Assembly: GCA_035578155.1 (NCBI GenBank) | Contig: JAPWDM010000005.1 | Location: 49,122,954 to 49,186,953, forward strand | Origin: Brachynemurus nebulosus | Taxonomy: Eukaryota; Arthropoda; Insecta; Neuroptera; Myrmeleontidae | Direction: 5' to 3' | DNA: 64,000 nucleotides | Shown: one piece after another, positions 23,437-49,300 of the stretch | Layout of the letters: each line of letters opens with the position of its first letter | Numbering within the stretch: the stretch's first letter is position 1 | Notes under the pieces: model-generated | Told to the model about the DNA's origin: nothing | Seen by the model: the letters and a program-made list of their open reading frames with translations, nothing else | Databases searched by the model: none | Made by a program: the position numbers and the translations under genes

Positions 23437-25137
23437 AGGTTCATTCATATCTACAGACACTGAACGTTACAGACACGTATCGTGGCAGACACGACATTTT
23501 CAAAAGTATACAGACAATTAGCAGACAGACACAGACAGTAGATACGGTAGATACTATACGTGCTAAGGTTCATTCATATCTACAGACACTGAACGTCACA
23601 GACACGTATCGTGGCAGACACGACATTTTCAAAAGTATTCATATATACAGACAATTAGCGGACAGACACAGACAGCAGATACGCTATACGTATAGGGTAT
23701 AGCACGTATAGTAGGTATGTATCAGTGAATTACAAAAATTAAATTGTAACAGATCTTGTTGATCTCAATTAAATTGCGTTACATATTATTGGAAGAGGAA
23801 AAATTTCCTTTCTTGCTGCATACTTCTATTGATTATCGCCAAATTTTTTATCAGTGTGATTGTGGAGAAATGTACATAACCTAATAAATTTGATTAAATG
23901 TTTGCTATTCAGATCTTATATAATTTACAGAAAATGTTTATTTTTTTAACAAATTCGATTAATTTTTCGTTGTTTGTACTTCATAAAACGAATAAAATGA
24001 AAATTTATAAATAAATTCTAGGAATTTTGTTTGTACGTTTCGAAACATGCATTCATATTAGTCGCGCAAAGTCAACAGACACGTTCCAGCACAGACAAAA
24101 TATTCTCCTCGAGAATACTATGCGGACACTGTCTGTTACAGTACGTGTCTGTGCGCTTACGTTACGCCATAATATGAATGCTCCCATAAGAAAAGCATTA
24201 ACCCTAGAATCATACGTACTCGTCAAAACGACGAACGAACTTCTCTACCTGCTCCAATACTACAACTTGTCGGTGCCTGCTTGCTGTGAAACTTCTGTTA
24301 TCTAATTGATTTGTTATTATAACACATAAGACGTATAAATTTTGTTTATAGCTATTGTCGTTTTTTTTATACTGAAATAGTGTGCGTCAAAAGGACGACG
24401 ATGTATGATTAACCCATTTTTTTTTAAAGATTTTGTACTCCACATACAAAAGTTTTCCTAATTTTTCTAAAATTTATTAAAGATATGGATGTTATAATTA
24501 ATTTATTCAATGATTATGATAATGTGAAAGATGATTACAGCTGTTTGACTTATAGAGACGAGATAATACTGAAGTTTTAATATATTGAATCGAAAACTAA
24601 AGAATGCGTTTCAAGTGACCTAATAAAAGGTTAATAATTTTTTTTATGGAAAATATTTTAATTTTTATTATTTTTTGAGATCTTATTCTAAAAATTACTA
24701 ACAAATTTTAGAAAATTTACAAATGTGCCTAATGGCGAAATAACTACATATCTATAGGAATATTTGTGACTGAGAAAGTTCACATTCTGTAAAGTCACAC
24801 ATGTCCACTGACTCATAATAGTTCATAATTTAATTATTTGAAAGACATGTTTTATGATACAATTGATGTATTTATCTATTTTTTTTAATTTTTATAGTGA
24901 AAATATGCTTTGATAAAAAGATTAAAAAAATTAATGAATATTTATATTAAGAAATTTTTCCAAATCCAATTTTTTTAAATATTTTGTTCGCTTTTGTAGT
25001 ATTGTTATGTAAGAAAAATGTTTTTTGCAAATAAACTCTAAAACTCCCCGTAAAAAGTCCATGGGTTAAACAATATTTGTCGTGTCTGGCACGATACGTG
25101 TCTGTTACGTTTAGTGTCTGTAGATATGAATGGACCT
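23437..25137. mobile_element. PIF/Harbinger-like element (1.7 kb) with long CAGACAC-rich TIRs
   Basis: Ends of about 60 bp agree with 4 mismatches (AGGTTCATTCATATCTACAG inward, then ACGTATCGTG and CAGACACGAC) and are flanked by TTA (23434-23436 and 25138-25140). The left end is duplicated in direct order, with a second terminus starting at 23566. A degenerate internal terminus lies at about 24060-24190. A piggyBac-like element is nested inside. No transposase. Confidence 0.75.
24202..25065. mobile_element. piggyBac-like non-autonomous element (about 864 bp)
   Basis: The left end is TTAA then CCCTAGAATCATACGTACTC, like the CCCTAGAA start of piggyBac. A possible right end is ..CATGGG then TTAA at 25066-25069. 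A near-identical copy begins at 63510. Internal motifs GTCAAAACGACGAACG and GTCAAAAGGACGACGATG are a second inverted pair. No long open frame. Confidence 0.65.
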
Positions 25138-25510
25138 TTACATAAATCCATACACATCTGTGCAACAGAAAGGGAATGTTGTGAAACCGATTACATATAC
25201 CTACATATACATTTATTTATCGGACATACATAAACAACATTCACTTGCTGCACGTGGAAAATGGCGTGTTTCTAATCGCGGCTCACATGGCTGGCCACGC
25301 TATCCGATGTATCATTTGGAACTGTTTGGAACACACGCGTCTCTATAAACAGTGATTATACTGATTATGTACTTCATGTACTTTCTTATTTTTATACTGC
25401 GACATGTTTAAAAATATATCATTATCTAAATTTATCTAGTATTGTAGTATTTATTCAATAATAATTTTTCCTATTACGACAAAAAGACTTTAAACCATTT
25501 TTTTACTATG

Positions 25511-25630
25511 TACAACTGAACCTTTTTTTATACGGTGGATAGGGACCGCATAAAAAAATCGCACAAAAAAATATATATTCAGGAATATCATAAATAACTA
25601 AAGATTAGTTCGGTCCAGATTGTAAAAAAA
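25511..25630. repeat. Dispersed repeat, copy 2 (inverted copy at 1-113)
   Basis: This is the partner of the repeat at the left edge. The same GGGACCGCATAAAAAAATCG motif recurs in degenerate form nearby (about 25660 and 25970-26020), so the family is locally tandem. Confidence 0.55.
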
Positions 25631-26335
25631 CTTTTTTTAGGCGCTGTATCGGGACTATTCGGGACCGTATAAAAAAAATTTCATCGAAAATACATACATA
25701 AACCAAAACGCTCAAAACTCACAATTTTTATAGAAGTTGCTTTTCTAAACAAGATAAACGTAGGAACATTTTATTTCATTTTTATAATATTATGAAAAAG
25801 AAAAATACGTCTGTAAAAAAATTAAATGTATTGATTAAATGCTTAAAAACCGTTAAAAAGAATTTTTATCAAAGAAAGTTATTATAGTAAATGTCTAGGT
25901 TTCTTACTGTCTCTTGATTTTGATTCATACATATTATGCATTTTAATGGCTATTTTTTACAAACCACATAAAAAAATCGCATAAAAATAATCGCACAAAA
26001 AAATCGCACAGAAAAAGACGGTACCTATATTAAGTTCTTACGGTGCGGTAATTAGCCATGTTAATAAAATATGAAGATATTAATATATTTGAGCGTTACT
26101 TTATGGTATTCCATATTTGTATGGTATGTGAGGTATGTGATGTGGAAGTGGACGGGGCGGGGGTAGTGGGAGAATCCGAAAATCAAGAAAAACAAGATTA
26201 CATTACATGTGACAAAAGGCAAACAAACATGTGACAAAAGATTGAAATTGAAATTGACAAAAAGACAATATTACAGCAGTTTTAAATAAATTATAATATT
26301 GAAAATAAAGTTGAACTGTAAATATGGGTATAGTC

Positions 26336-27585
26336 CAGCGGTTTCCAAACTTTGTGATACTACGCCTCCCTAAAACTAAAAATATTTTTCTGCGCCTCCC
26401 AAACTTTTATTTTTAGTAATGATATAGGCATCTTTTAAATAATCGTAACTTTATTACAAAAATACCTCTGTCGCAACATCCTGCATAACATAGCGAATTT
26501 TCATTTTCAAAAATCAGTTTTTTTCTCGAAAACTCGTTTACACCCGACAATGGTTCAGAAACGTATCTTATGTGATTTTTTCCGTTCTTTGTCACGGAAA
26601 AATTTTTGAATTTTCGCAAATATTTATAAAAAACTTTTTCTGAGGTTCTGGCATTGGACGTGTTTGGCTGAATAACTCACCCAAGATTTTTTAACTTTCA
26701 ACGTTTTTACCAAATCTCGTAAAAATAGGATGTTTCAGTTTCTAGGGACCTCAAAATAAATTTCTATCATAGTCCCGAATTCAAGTCGCGTCATACCAGT
26801 GGCTGTAATAGCTGAATGTTCGATTCGAAAATTCGCTAAAAAAAGAAATATTGAAAACTACAATTAAAAAATTAATAAGAAGATTTTGCTATAACATATA
26901 GGAGCATGTATATTTATTTTTAGATTAAATTACTTACTATAGTAATATTTTTACCAAGTGAAAATGATTTCATGCAATAGGAATGCACGTATAACAACAT
27001 AGCAAACATGCTTGTAATATAGCTATCTCTTACAAGATCTACTACCAAATGTATTGAAAAAGGATGATAAAAATTATATGTATGTAATACCTGTGATAAA
27101 TAACAAAATTTCATTTTTAAATTCCAAAGCCATGAATCATTTGCATTTGATAAAAATGCGACTATAATTAAACTACATCTAACGCATCAAAATTTAATGT
27201 GAAAGTGTTGTTTATTAGCACAAACCTTGTTAAATCTTGGGGGTAATTCTTTTTCGACCGTTACCCTGTTTCTATATTTGGTTTTCATTGCAGCTAGTGC
27301 TGAAAATCCCGTTTGTAGTATAAATAAAACGTTACAAATGGTGGAAAACCAATGGTGGTGTTTTACAATGCAAAAACTCAAACTCTCAAATGCAAGTATA
27401 AAAATGTAAAAAAAATAAACATTAACATTAATTCATGGAACACAAATCAATTTATTGCTACGAGTTACGATATGACGTTTTATTCATTTATAAATATGAT
27501 AATTATCTGAATTATTTGTTATTAAAAAGTTTTGACGCCTTCCCTGGCAGTTACATATCCGCGCCTCCCAGTTTGGAAACGGCTG
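26336..27585. mobile_element. hAT-like element without transposase (1250 bp)
   Basis: The ends CAGCGGTTTCCAAAC and GTTTGGAAACGGCTG are flanked by the exact 8-bp duplication GTATAGTC (26328-26335 and 27586-27593). Sub-terminal GCGCCTCCC repeats occur at both ends. The short open frames inside have no recognised domain. A related fragment lies at about 35040-35190 (GTAATATAGCTATCTCT). Confidence 0.88.
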
Positions 27586-28969
27586 GTATAGTCACTTAAA
27601 ATGTGATCGGAGTTATATTTATTTATTTCTACTGCTTCTAGGATAGTTAACTTCTATCCTTTCCTTGCCTCGTGTAACACGGTAATTTGCCGTGAAGATA
27701 GTTATTTTAGAGTCATTGGGCGAGCAGGGTCAAGTGCTATAAATAATTGATTTTGCACAGAATTTTGAAATATATGATTAAACTGACCTATAAATTTTAC
27801 CTATACTTCAGATAATTTTATGCGTGGAAAACCGCGGGTCGCAACTAGTTACTTAATATTTATGTATTGCATTTGTTATAAAAGTAATTTCATTTTTTTT
27901 TTTAATTTTTAAAATTACCATACGCTTACTTGTATTAGAATAAAAATAAAGCATTTAAAACACATTTAACAATACCACTGAATTCCGATGTAAAAATGGG
28001 AGAAGTGGGGGGAAAAGTAATGTGGAATCCCTAAAAGGCACTAGCTGGATACTAACTCAATACACGTACAAAATTTCAAAAAGTCCAAGTCCTAAAATTT
28101 CATAAAGCTCCTGACTATAGTAATCGGCTGCCCCCGTCGATATCTACAACTCTTATTTGAACAATTTTTCGATTAAATCAACGGTTTGGCTGTAATCTAT
28201 AAATAAATATATAAAATATATACTTATATCAGACATTGTTCTATGGGTCCGAAAACAGATAGCGCCCCTACTCTCGCCTCTCGCCGTTCTTATCGTATAG
28301 GCTGTATAATCTAATTTTTTCAGTTGAAAAATTCGATTAAAAATTGTCTGACGTCATCGCACAAATGACACAAAATTAGACGCATCCAGTTTTCTTTTTA
28401 TATTAGAGTAACTACAGCAACTACAGTAACTCAAGTTTATATACCCAATTTTGCTTCATTTGTTAATGTGACGTTAGAACATTTTTAATTGATTTGGCCT
28501 ATATGACTAAAGACCGTACGGGAACTTCAAATATCTCTGAAAATTATCGTTGCAAGAATATAATATTTTTTTTTTTTTATTTTTAATTTATTGATTTATT
28601 ACGTTTTGAATACCATATCAAAAAGTTAGGTGTCACCAGTTGGCGTTTAAGTTATCTTTCGCGATCTCAATTTATGTCTAGTCCACCATCTTTCATCAAC
28701 TGTTGTCATTATTTGTAGATTTCGTTTTTTGAGGTATTATTTAAAAGGAAAATAAGTTTGAAAAATAAGAAAACACTTTAAAAATAATAATTACTTAAAT
28801 ATTATATGTTTTTATCTCTAATATTTACAAATGAACATAAACATTTTGTAAGTTTCTGTAAATTTTCAAGACAATTAAAATGATAAAATTAGAAAATTAA
28901 AGCGGTTATTCTTTAAACATTTCAATTCTTTTTTATATTCGTTTCAGTACTTATTGACTTTCCGAGTAT

Positions 28970-43560
<14,591 letters not shown>

Positions 43561-43747
43561 TATTTATAAAAGAAATATATTTTCTTTTAATTATTTGGTA
43601 TATTATTTGATTTCATAAATACAAAATACAACAAAACGCCATTTGAAGATGAAATACATAAAACGGATAAAACATTACAGTTGAATCGAATAGTCCAAGA
43701 GCATCGAACGTATTATTTAAAAAGTTTTGTATGGGTTAAAAACCATA

Positions 43748-44208
43748 AGGCTCGATTTACATTATCGCTCCGCTCTCAGTACGATATCACTCCGCTCCCG
43801 GTTCGATAAAATACTCTTACACAATAAACAATGAGTGTATTTATATCATCGCTCTCATATCGGTCCGATATCAGTCACCGTTCGCTCTCGATCCAATGTC
43901 ACTCCAATATCAATACCACTCAAGTAATATTTTATCGGAGCGATATCAGACTTATTATGGCTTGTACCCATAGTGTAAACACTTTTTTGATTCCACGCCA
44001 CTCCGCTTGCATTCAGTTATTATGAAAATATATTTGTATCGAACTGAGACCGAACTGGGAGCGTACCCAAAGCAGCATTATAATGTCAATAGAGAACGAA
44101 TAGGTACCAGCATGATATCACCACTGTAATGTGAACACAACAAGATTATATCGAATCGGGAGCGTAGTGATATCGTACCGAGATCGGAGCGTTAATGTAA
44201 ATCGGGTC
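43748..44208. mobile_element. PIF/Harbinger-like MITE (461 bp), between CHERP and eIF3g
   Basis: The ends GGCTCGATTTACATTATCGC and AATGTAAATCGGGTC are flanked by TAA (43745-43747 and 44209-44211). It is a full relative of 20546-21389 without the nested insert. It lies about 190 bases upstream of the CHERP start codon, so it may sit in or near the shared promoter region. Confidence 0.8.
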
Positions 44209-44211
44209 TAA

Positions 44212-45857
44212 AAAATATTAAATTTAGTTCTATGATTGAAAATTTGTATAGGTCACATTAACTAAAAAAGGTATGACGTCATCAAATAATTGGAACAAAT
44301 TAAGCAAAATTAGATGTATAATAGTTAATTGTTTGTTTCTTTTCGTTTTTATCGTTTTTATAGAATGAGTACCAATAGTAACTTAAGATTATATGTCTAA
44401 TTTTGTTTTATTTGTTAATAGTATCATTACATTTTAGTTAATTTGGTCTCCTAATTGTGAAACATGCCGATAACCTGACTTAAGTATTTTCGTCATAGAA
44501 GACCTGTTATTTAATCAAAATTACCAAAAATGAATTCTTGCAAAATATATTTAAAAAAAAATGTTGACTCTTCAATAAAAAAGATTTTTATGAAAATTGT
44601 TGCGTTTAAATTTTACTACAGAAAATATTAGATTACTTTTCTTCATAAAATGAACCGTTTCTAAGATATTTTAGAATTTAAAATTGGGAAATTTAAAAAG
44701 GGTCAACGGCATATCGGGTTATCATTTTTTTCACTTATTACAAGAGAGGTTTGTATTTTTTCGAACAAATTTAGGTTTGTCTAACGAAAATTTGTTGCCT
44801 GGCAATTTAACGAGAAGAACTATCAACTAACAAAAACGCGACAACGAAAACACAAATTTATTCAGAAAAAATATAAAACTCAAATGTAATGCGGTAAGAT
44901 AATTTAGTATATATAATTAACGAATAAAATAAATTAGTGTAATTCATATTATTATTTATTACATTGGTACTATGGTTCTGAAATCAGTTAAATTTACCAA
45001 TAGAAATTTTTGTTTCGTTTTTATCGTGTTTACCTACAGTGAAATGACCAATGAAATGTTTTGTACTATTTTTTTCGCTATGAAAATTTGTCCTAACTTT
45101 TTTTCCATGGTAAAAGTGAAAAAACTACAATATTCTTATGGGACTTAAAACAAATGAGTTAAATTATTTTCTCGATTATAAGTATTATAACACATAAATA
45201 TCTCAGAAACGGTACGTTTAATGTAAAAAATAATTAAATCTTTTTTGCAATAAAATTTACAAACAAAACAAATGTTAGTAATCCTTTTTATTTATCATAT
45301 ATATCATATATTTTTATTTAAAATACATATAAATTGCAGATCCAAAAAAATGTTTACAGTTTACAGTTCTTGGTCTATCATGACTGATAAAACGCGGGTG
45401 TGTAAAAAGTTTTGTTCCACAGCGCCAACAACGGAAAAAGTTGTAAAGCGCTAATTCCATTTTTCGGATAACGCTTGTAAACACGTCCGTTTATATGAAA
45501 AATGTTTCCCAAATTGAAATGTCCGGCACACAAAGATCATTGTATAGTTTTCAATAAAAAACGTATTTGTTAATTGTATTACAGCTATTGCACCATTGAA
45601 AATGTCACTTTGCAGTTGTTAACTTGCTAATCACATTTATTTTGTCGCATTTGTAGAAGTCACATTACTCCTAATTTTCATTAATTAATATTGTAGAAGT
45701 TTATAATTTATTCTCAAAAATTAAAAGGTAAAATTTACTTTTTGTTAAAATATAATTTTATTTTTCTGTAACGTCCATTAAAGTAAAATGTGTAAATTAA
45801 CATCACCAGCATGTCAGAATTAATTAACATTCCATTTTAATTTTTCAAAATTTCAGA
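44212..45857. promoter_or_regulatory. Interval between the divergent CHERP and eIF3g genes
   Basis: Both genes point away from this interval, so their promoters and the eIF3g 5' UTR exon must lie here or just beside it. I can place only the acceptor at 45856. No TATA or initiator can be chosen with confidence in such AT-rich DNA. Shared regulation is an inference. Confidence 0.4.
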
Positions 45858-46341
45858 ATGCCTGTAGCCGATGAAGTGAAGTGCAGTTGGGCGGATGAAG
45901 TTGAATTGGAAGGTGGAGCTTTACCGCCGCCAACCGAAACATTCGAAAATGGATTCAAAATAGTAACCGAATACAAATACAACGAGGACGACAAAAAGGT
46001 TAAAATTGTTCGCACTTATAAAATTGAAAAACGGATAGTGTCCAAATCAATTGCATTCCGAAAAACTTGGGCCAAATTTGGTGAATCAGCCGGTGACAAA
46101 CCGGGACCAAACCCGTCCACAACCGTTGTTGCTGAAGATGTGTACATGCAATTCATTACAAGCAAGGAAGAGGATAACAAGGTTGAAGAAGAGAGTGCTA
46201 TCGATAAACTAAAAGGTTTAGCTGATAAGGGAGGTGTCGTCAAATGTAGAACATGTAATGGTGACCACTGGACCACAAAATGTCCATGGAAGGATACGGT
46301 TCTGATGGGAGGGAAAATACCGGACGAAAAGAAACCAGTTT
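45858..46341 (+). CDS. eIF3g: eIF3g coding exon 1 (N-domain and zinc knuckle)
   Basis: The exon runs from the ATG just after the acceptor at 45856 to the donor GTAAGTATG at 46342. It encodes residues 1-161 and leaves one base for a split Ser codon. Reading on past the donor adds a non-conserved tail, so the splice is preferred. Confidence 0.94.
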
Positions 46342-49300
46342 GTAAGTATGATCCGATAACAATTTTATTCTTTAAGCGATCAAGTTTGTAACGAAAGCTG
46401 AAAATATCGTAGGCTTGTAACGATTTGGAATCTATAATATAAGAGGTTTTTAGGATAATTTCAATTTTGAATCCAAAAGTAATATACAGCTGAATCTATT
46501 GTGCGACATTTTATGCGGTTTTTTTAAAAAATGTCCATTAACCCATTAGTGACCACAATATTACACGTAATACCGTGGGAAAGTCAACTTTACGGGCTGT
46601 TTTCGTAATTAAATGTATTTAAATATATAAAATTACAATTGAATCTTTGAACCTTTCTCTCTCCACCTGTATAAAAATTACCATTAAAAAGCTTCCAGTT
46701 AAACTGTTATAAGTATTTAAAAAAGGGTCTGCAATGCGCAAGGCAGGTTGCCAAAAATTTTTGCATTGATTTTTAAATTTATTAAATTTTAATTTAAAAA
46801 ACCTTGTCCGAGTGTTAGTAAAATATATGTTTAAAGTATTAAAAATGAAATAATTGATAAAAAAAATAAATACTAAAATAGAAAATTTCAACAGAGAACT
46901 AACATATATGTTTTAAAATTCGCTGGGTTGTAACGTAATCAAAGAGTAATATCTCGTAGAGATTATTCCACGTATCTTGTTACAAGTATTTCGTGGCTAA
47001 CTTCGTGAATGAGAGATAAAGATAATTAGTTGTAAAATAGTTAAATAAAGAAGGAATGAAATGCGACTTATGATTTAGTAGTTTAATAATACACCAATAC
47101 CTCAATTTGTGTCGTTGTTACCGTGGTTACGTACCAAAAAAAAAAAAAAAAAACACGACGCAAAGTGAATTATGATTTTCTGTAGCAAACCATGTAAAGA
47201 TCGAAGATAGGTTTCAGGGTTACGAAAATACTACTTTTTAAAAAGAAAATTGAACAAAGTAAACATTTAAAAAACAAAAATAATATAAAATTTTATTACA
47301 TACATACAAAAAAAAAAAAAAATTTTTTAATGCCCGTTGTACACGCGATACAGAAACTTGATTCAACATACGAGGTGTGTTCAAAAAGTAAGGTGACTTT
47401 ATATTTTTATCAAAGACCTTTTATTTATTCATCAATATTCATGTTGTTCCCTCTAAAGTAATCCCCCTCAGACACAATATACTTGTGCCAACGCATTTTC
47501 AATTCCTCGAAGCACTTCTGATATGCACTTTTTGGTACAGCCTTGAGCTCTTCCGGCGATGCAGTTTTTATCTCCTTAATCGTTGCAAATCTCCATCCTT
47601 TCATGGGTCTCTTCAGTTTTGGGAACAGAAAAAAGTCGCAGGGGGCTAAATCCGATGAATATGATAGCTGAGGCATGATTGTGGTGTTGTTTTTGGACAA
47701 AAAATCACGCACAAGCAACGATAAGTGAGTAAGTGTTTATCGTGATGAAAAAGCCATGAATTGTTTTCCCACAATTCCGGACGTTTTTTTTTTCATATCG
47801 CTTCTCGCAAATGGTGCATGACTTCAAGTTAATACTCAGCAGCTTCTCTAATGGTGATTCGACGATTTCCTAATACCATTTTCTGCACTATTTCAACGTT
47901 TTCATCAGTTCTTGACGTGTTGGGGCATTCAGAGCGAGATTCGTCATTGACATCTTCTCGGCCTTCTTGGAAGAGATTGTAATACTTATAAACATTTTTT
48001 TTTACTCAGAGTAGACTCACCGTATGCCACTGTTAACATTTCGAGTATTTTGGAGCACTTAATTCCATTTTCACACAAAATTTGATCCAAATACTTCGAT
48101 CCATTTTTTTTTTTTTGACAGCAGAAAATCGCCGAGCACACCAAACACTTCTAATCTTTATGCCTCTCACAGACGAACAAAGAATGCTGTATAGCTGAAA
48201 CTGAACATATGTTCGGGACGAGTGTACTAACGCAACAAAATAAAAAAATCGAAAGGGAATGTACGTAACCCGAGAAATTTGAAGTCACCTTACTTTTTAA
48301 ACACACCTCGTACATCACACGCGTAATACGTTCCATATTTGTATATCAGTTTGTTTCAAACTTTAAAACTACGTACAATACATTTAGCATGTGATAACCA
48401 CCATATAATCCGGCAGTATGGAGTTCGTCTACTTAATTTAACATTTCCATGTTCAAAGTAGTTGCCATCTATTATCAGTCTGTATTACAACATCAATAGA
48501 TACATATCCACCATATTACAACAAAGTCGTGCCATCTTTCAGAAAAAAAGAAAATTTAAAAAAATTTCGAAAAAAAATTAAAGACTCGAACCCAAAACAA
48601 CGCAACTTCGAAAATCTAACGACGCACAATGAAAATTAGTACTAATTCAGCAGCGACGCACCTTCGAAAAAACGCAAACGGTAACGACGCAAAGCGAGGT
48701 ATTGGTGTATATGAATTCTTTTAGAAATTTTGACAAATTAAATGGAAATATTGGAAAACCATTGGAATTTTTTGAAAAAATTTTGTGTGTAGATTTTCCT
48801 GAACATAATAAAAATTAAATATTCTCAATAAAAATAACATGATATTGGCGCAACAGATACATTTACTTTTAAGTAACGTAACCACTTTTATTTTCGTAGT
48901 GTCAGTTTTAAAAAGTCCAGAATAATAAATTAGTTTAAAAAAGAAGATCATTAACCTTTTTATTTCGTTTTTTTAATGTTAAGAATATTTACTTTACTTC
49001 TGATAAAGGGGTAACTTCAAAAATGTAAACTTTACCGCATCGATGCAGCATCATGACTTTTCTGATGCGTCTAATACTACATGATGCGCTGTTGATGCTC
49101 TTTTGAAATTTGATGCACATTAGATGTTTTTGAACGGGATATTGGCATCATTTAGCCTCTGATTTGGCTATAGATAAGACAGATAATGTAGCATGATAGA
49201 CTATAGATAATATAGCAATCCAGTCCTTGTATAGCTATATTATCTTTGAATTTCAACTTGAACTTACTTGAAATAGAAAATATTGAAATTATTTGAATAA

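Larger units (their letters stand above)
47092..48707. mobile_element. TA-flanked TIR element carrying a nested mariner
   Basis: CACCAATACCTC..GTGTCGTTGTTACCG at the left and GGTAACGACGCAAAGCGAGG, TATTGGTG at the right form inverted ends flanked by TA. A mariner copy occupies 47371-48310. Remaining outer sequence is about 670 bp with no open frame. Confidence 0.65.

Noticed and set aside
46016..46276. 86-codon minus-strand frame
   Set aside because: It is antisense to eIF3g exon 1, whose product is clearly conserved on the plus strand.
46538..46620. TTAACCCATTAGTGACC as another piggyBac-like end
   Set aside because: No matching inverted end with TTAA was found downstream.
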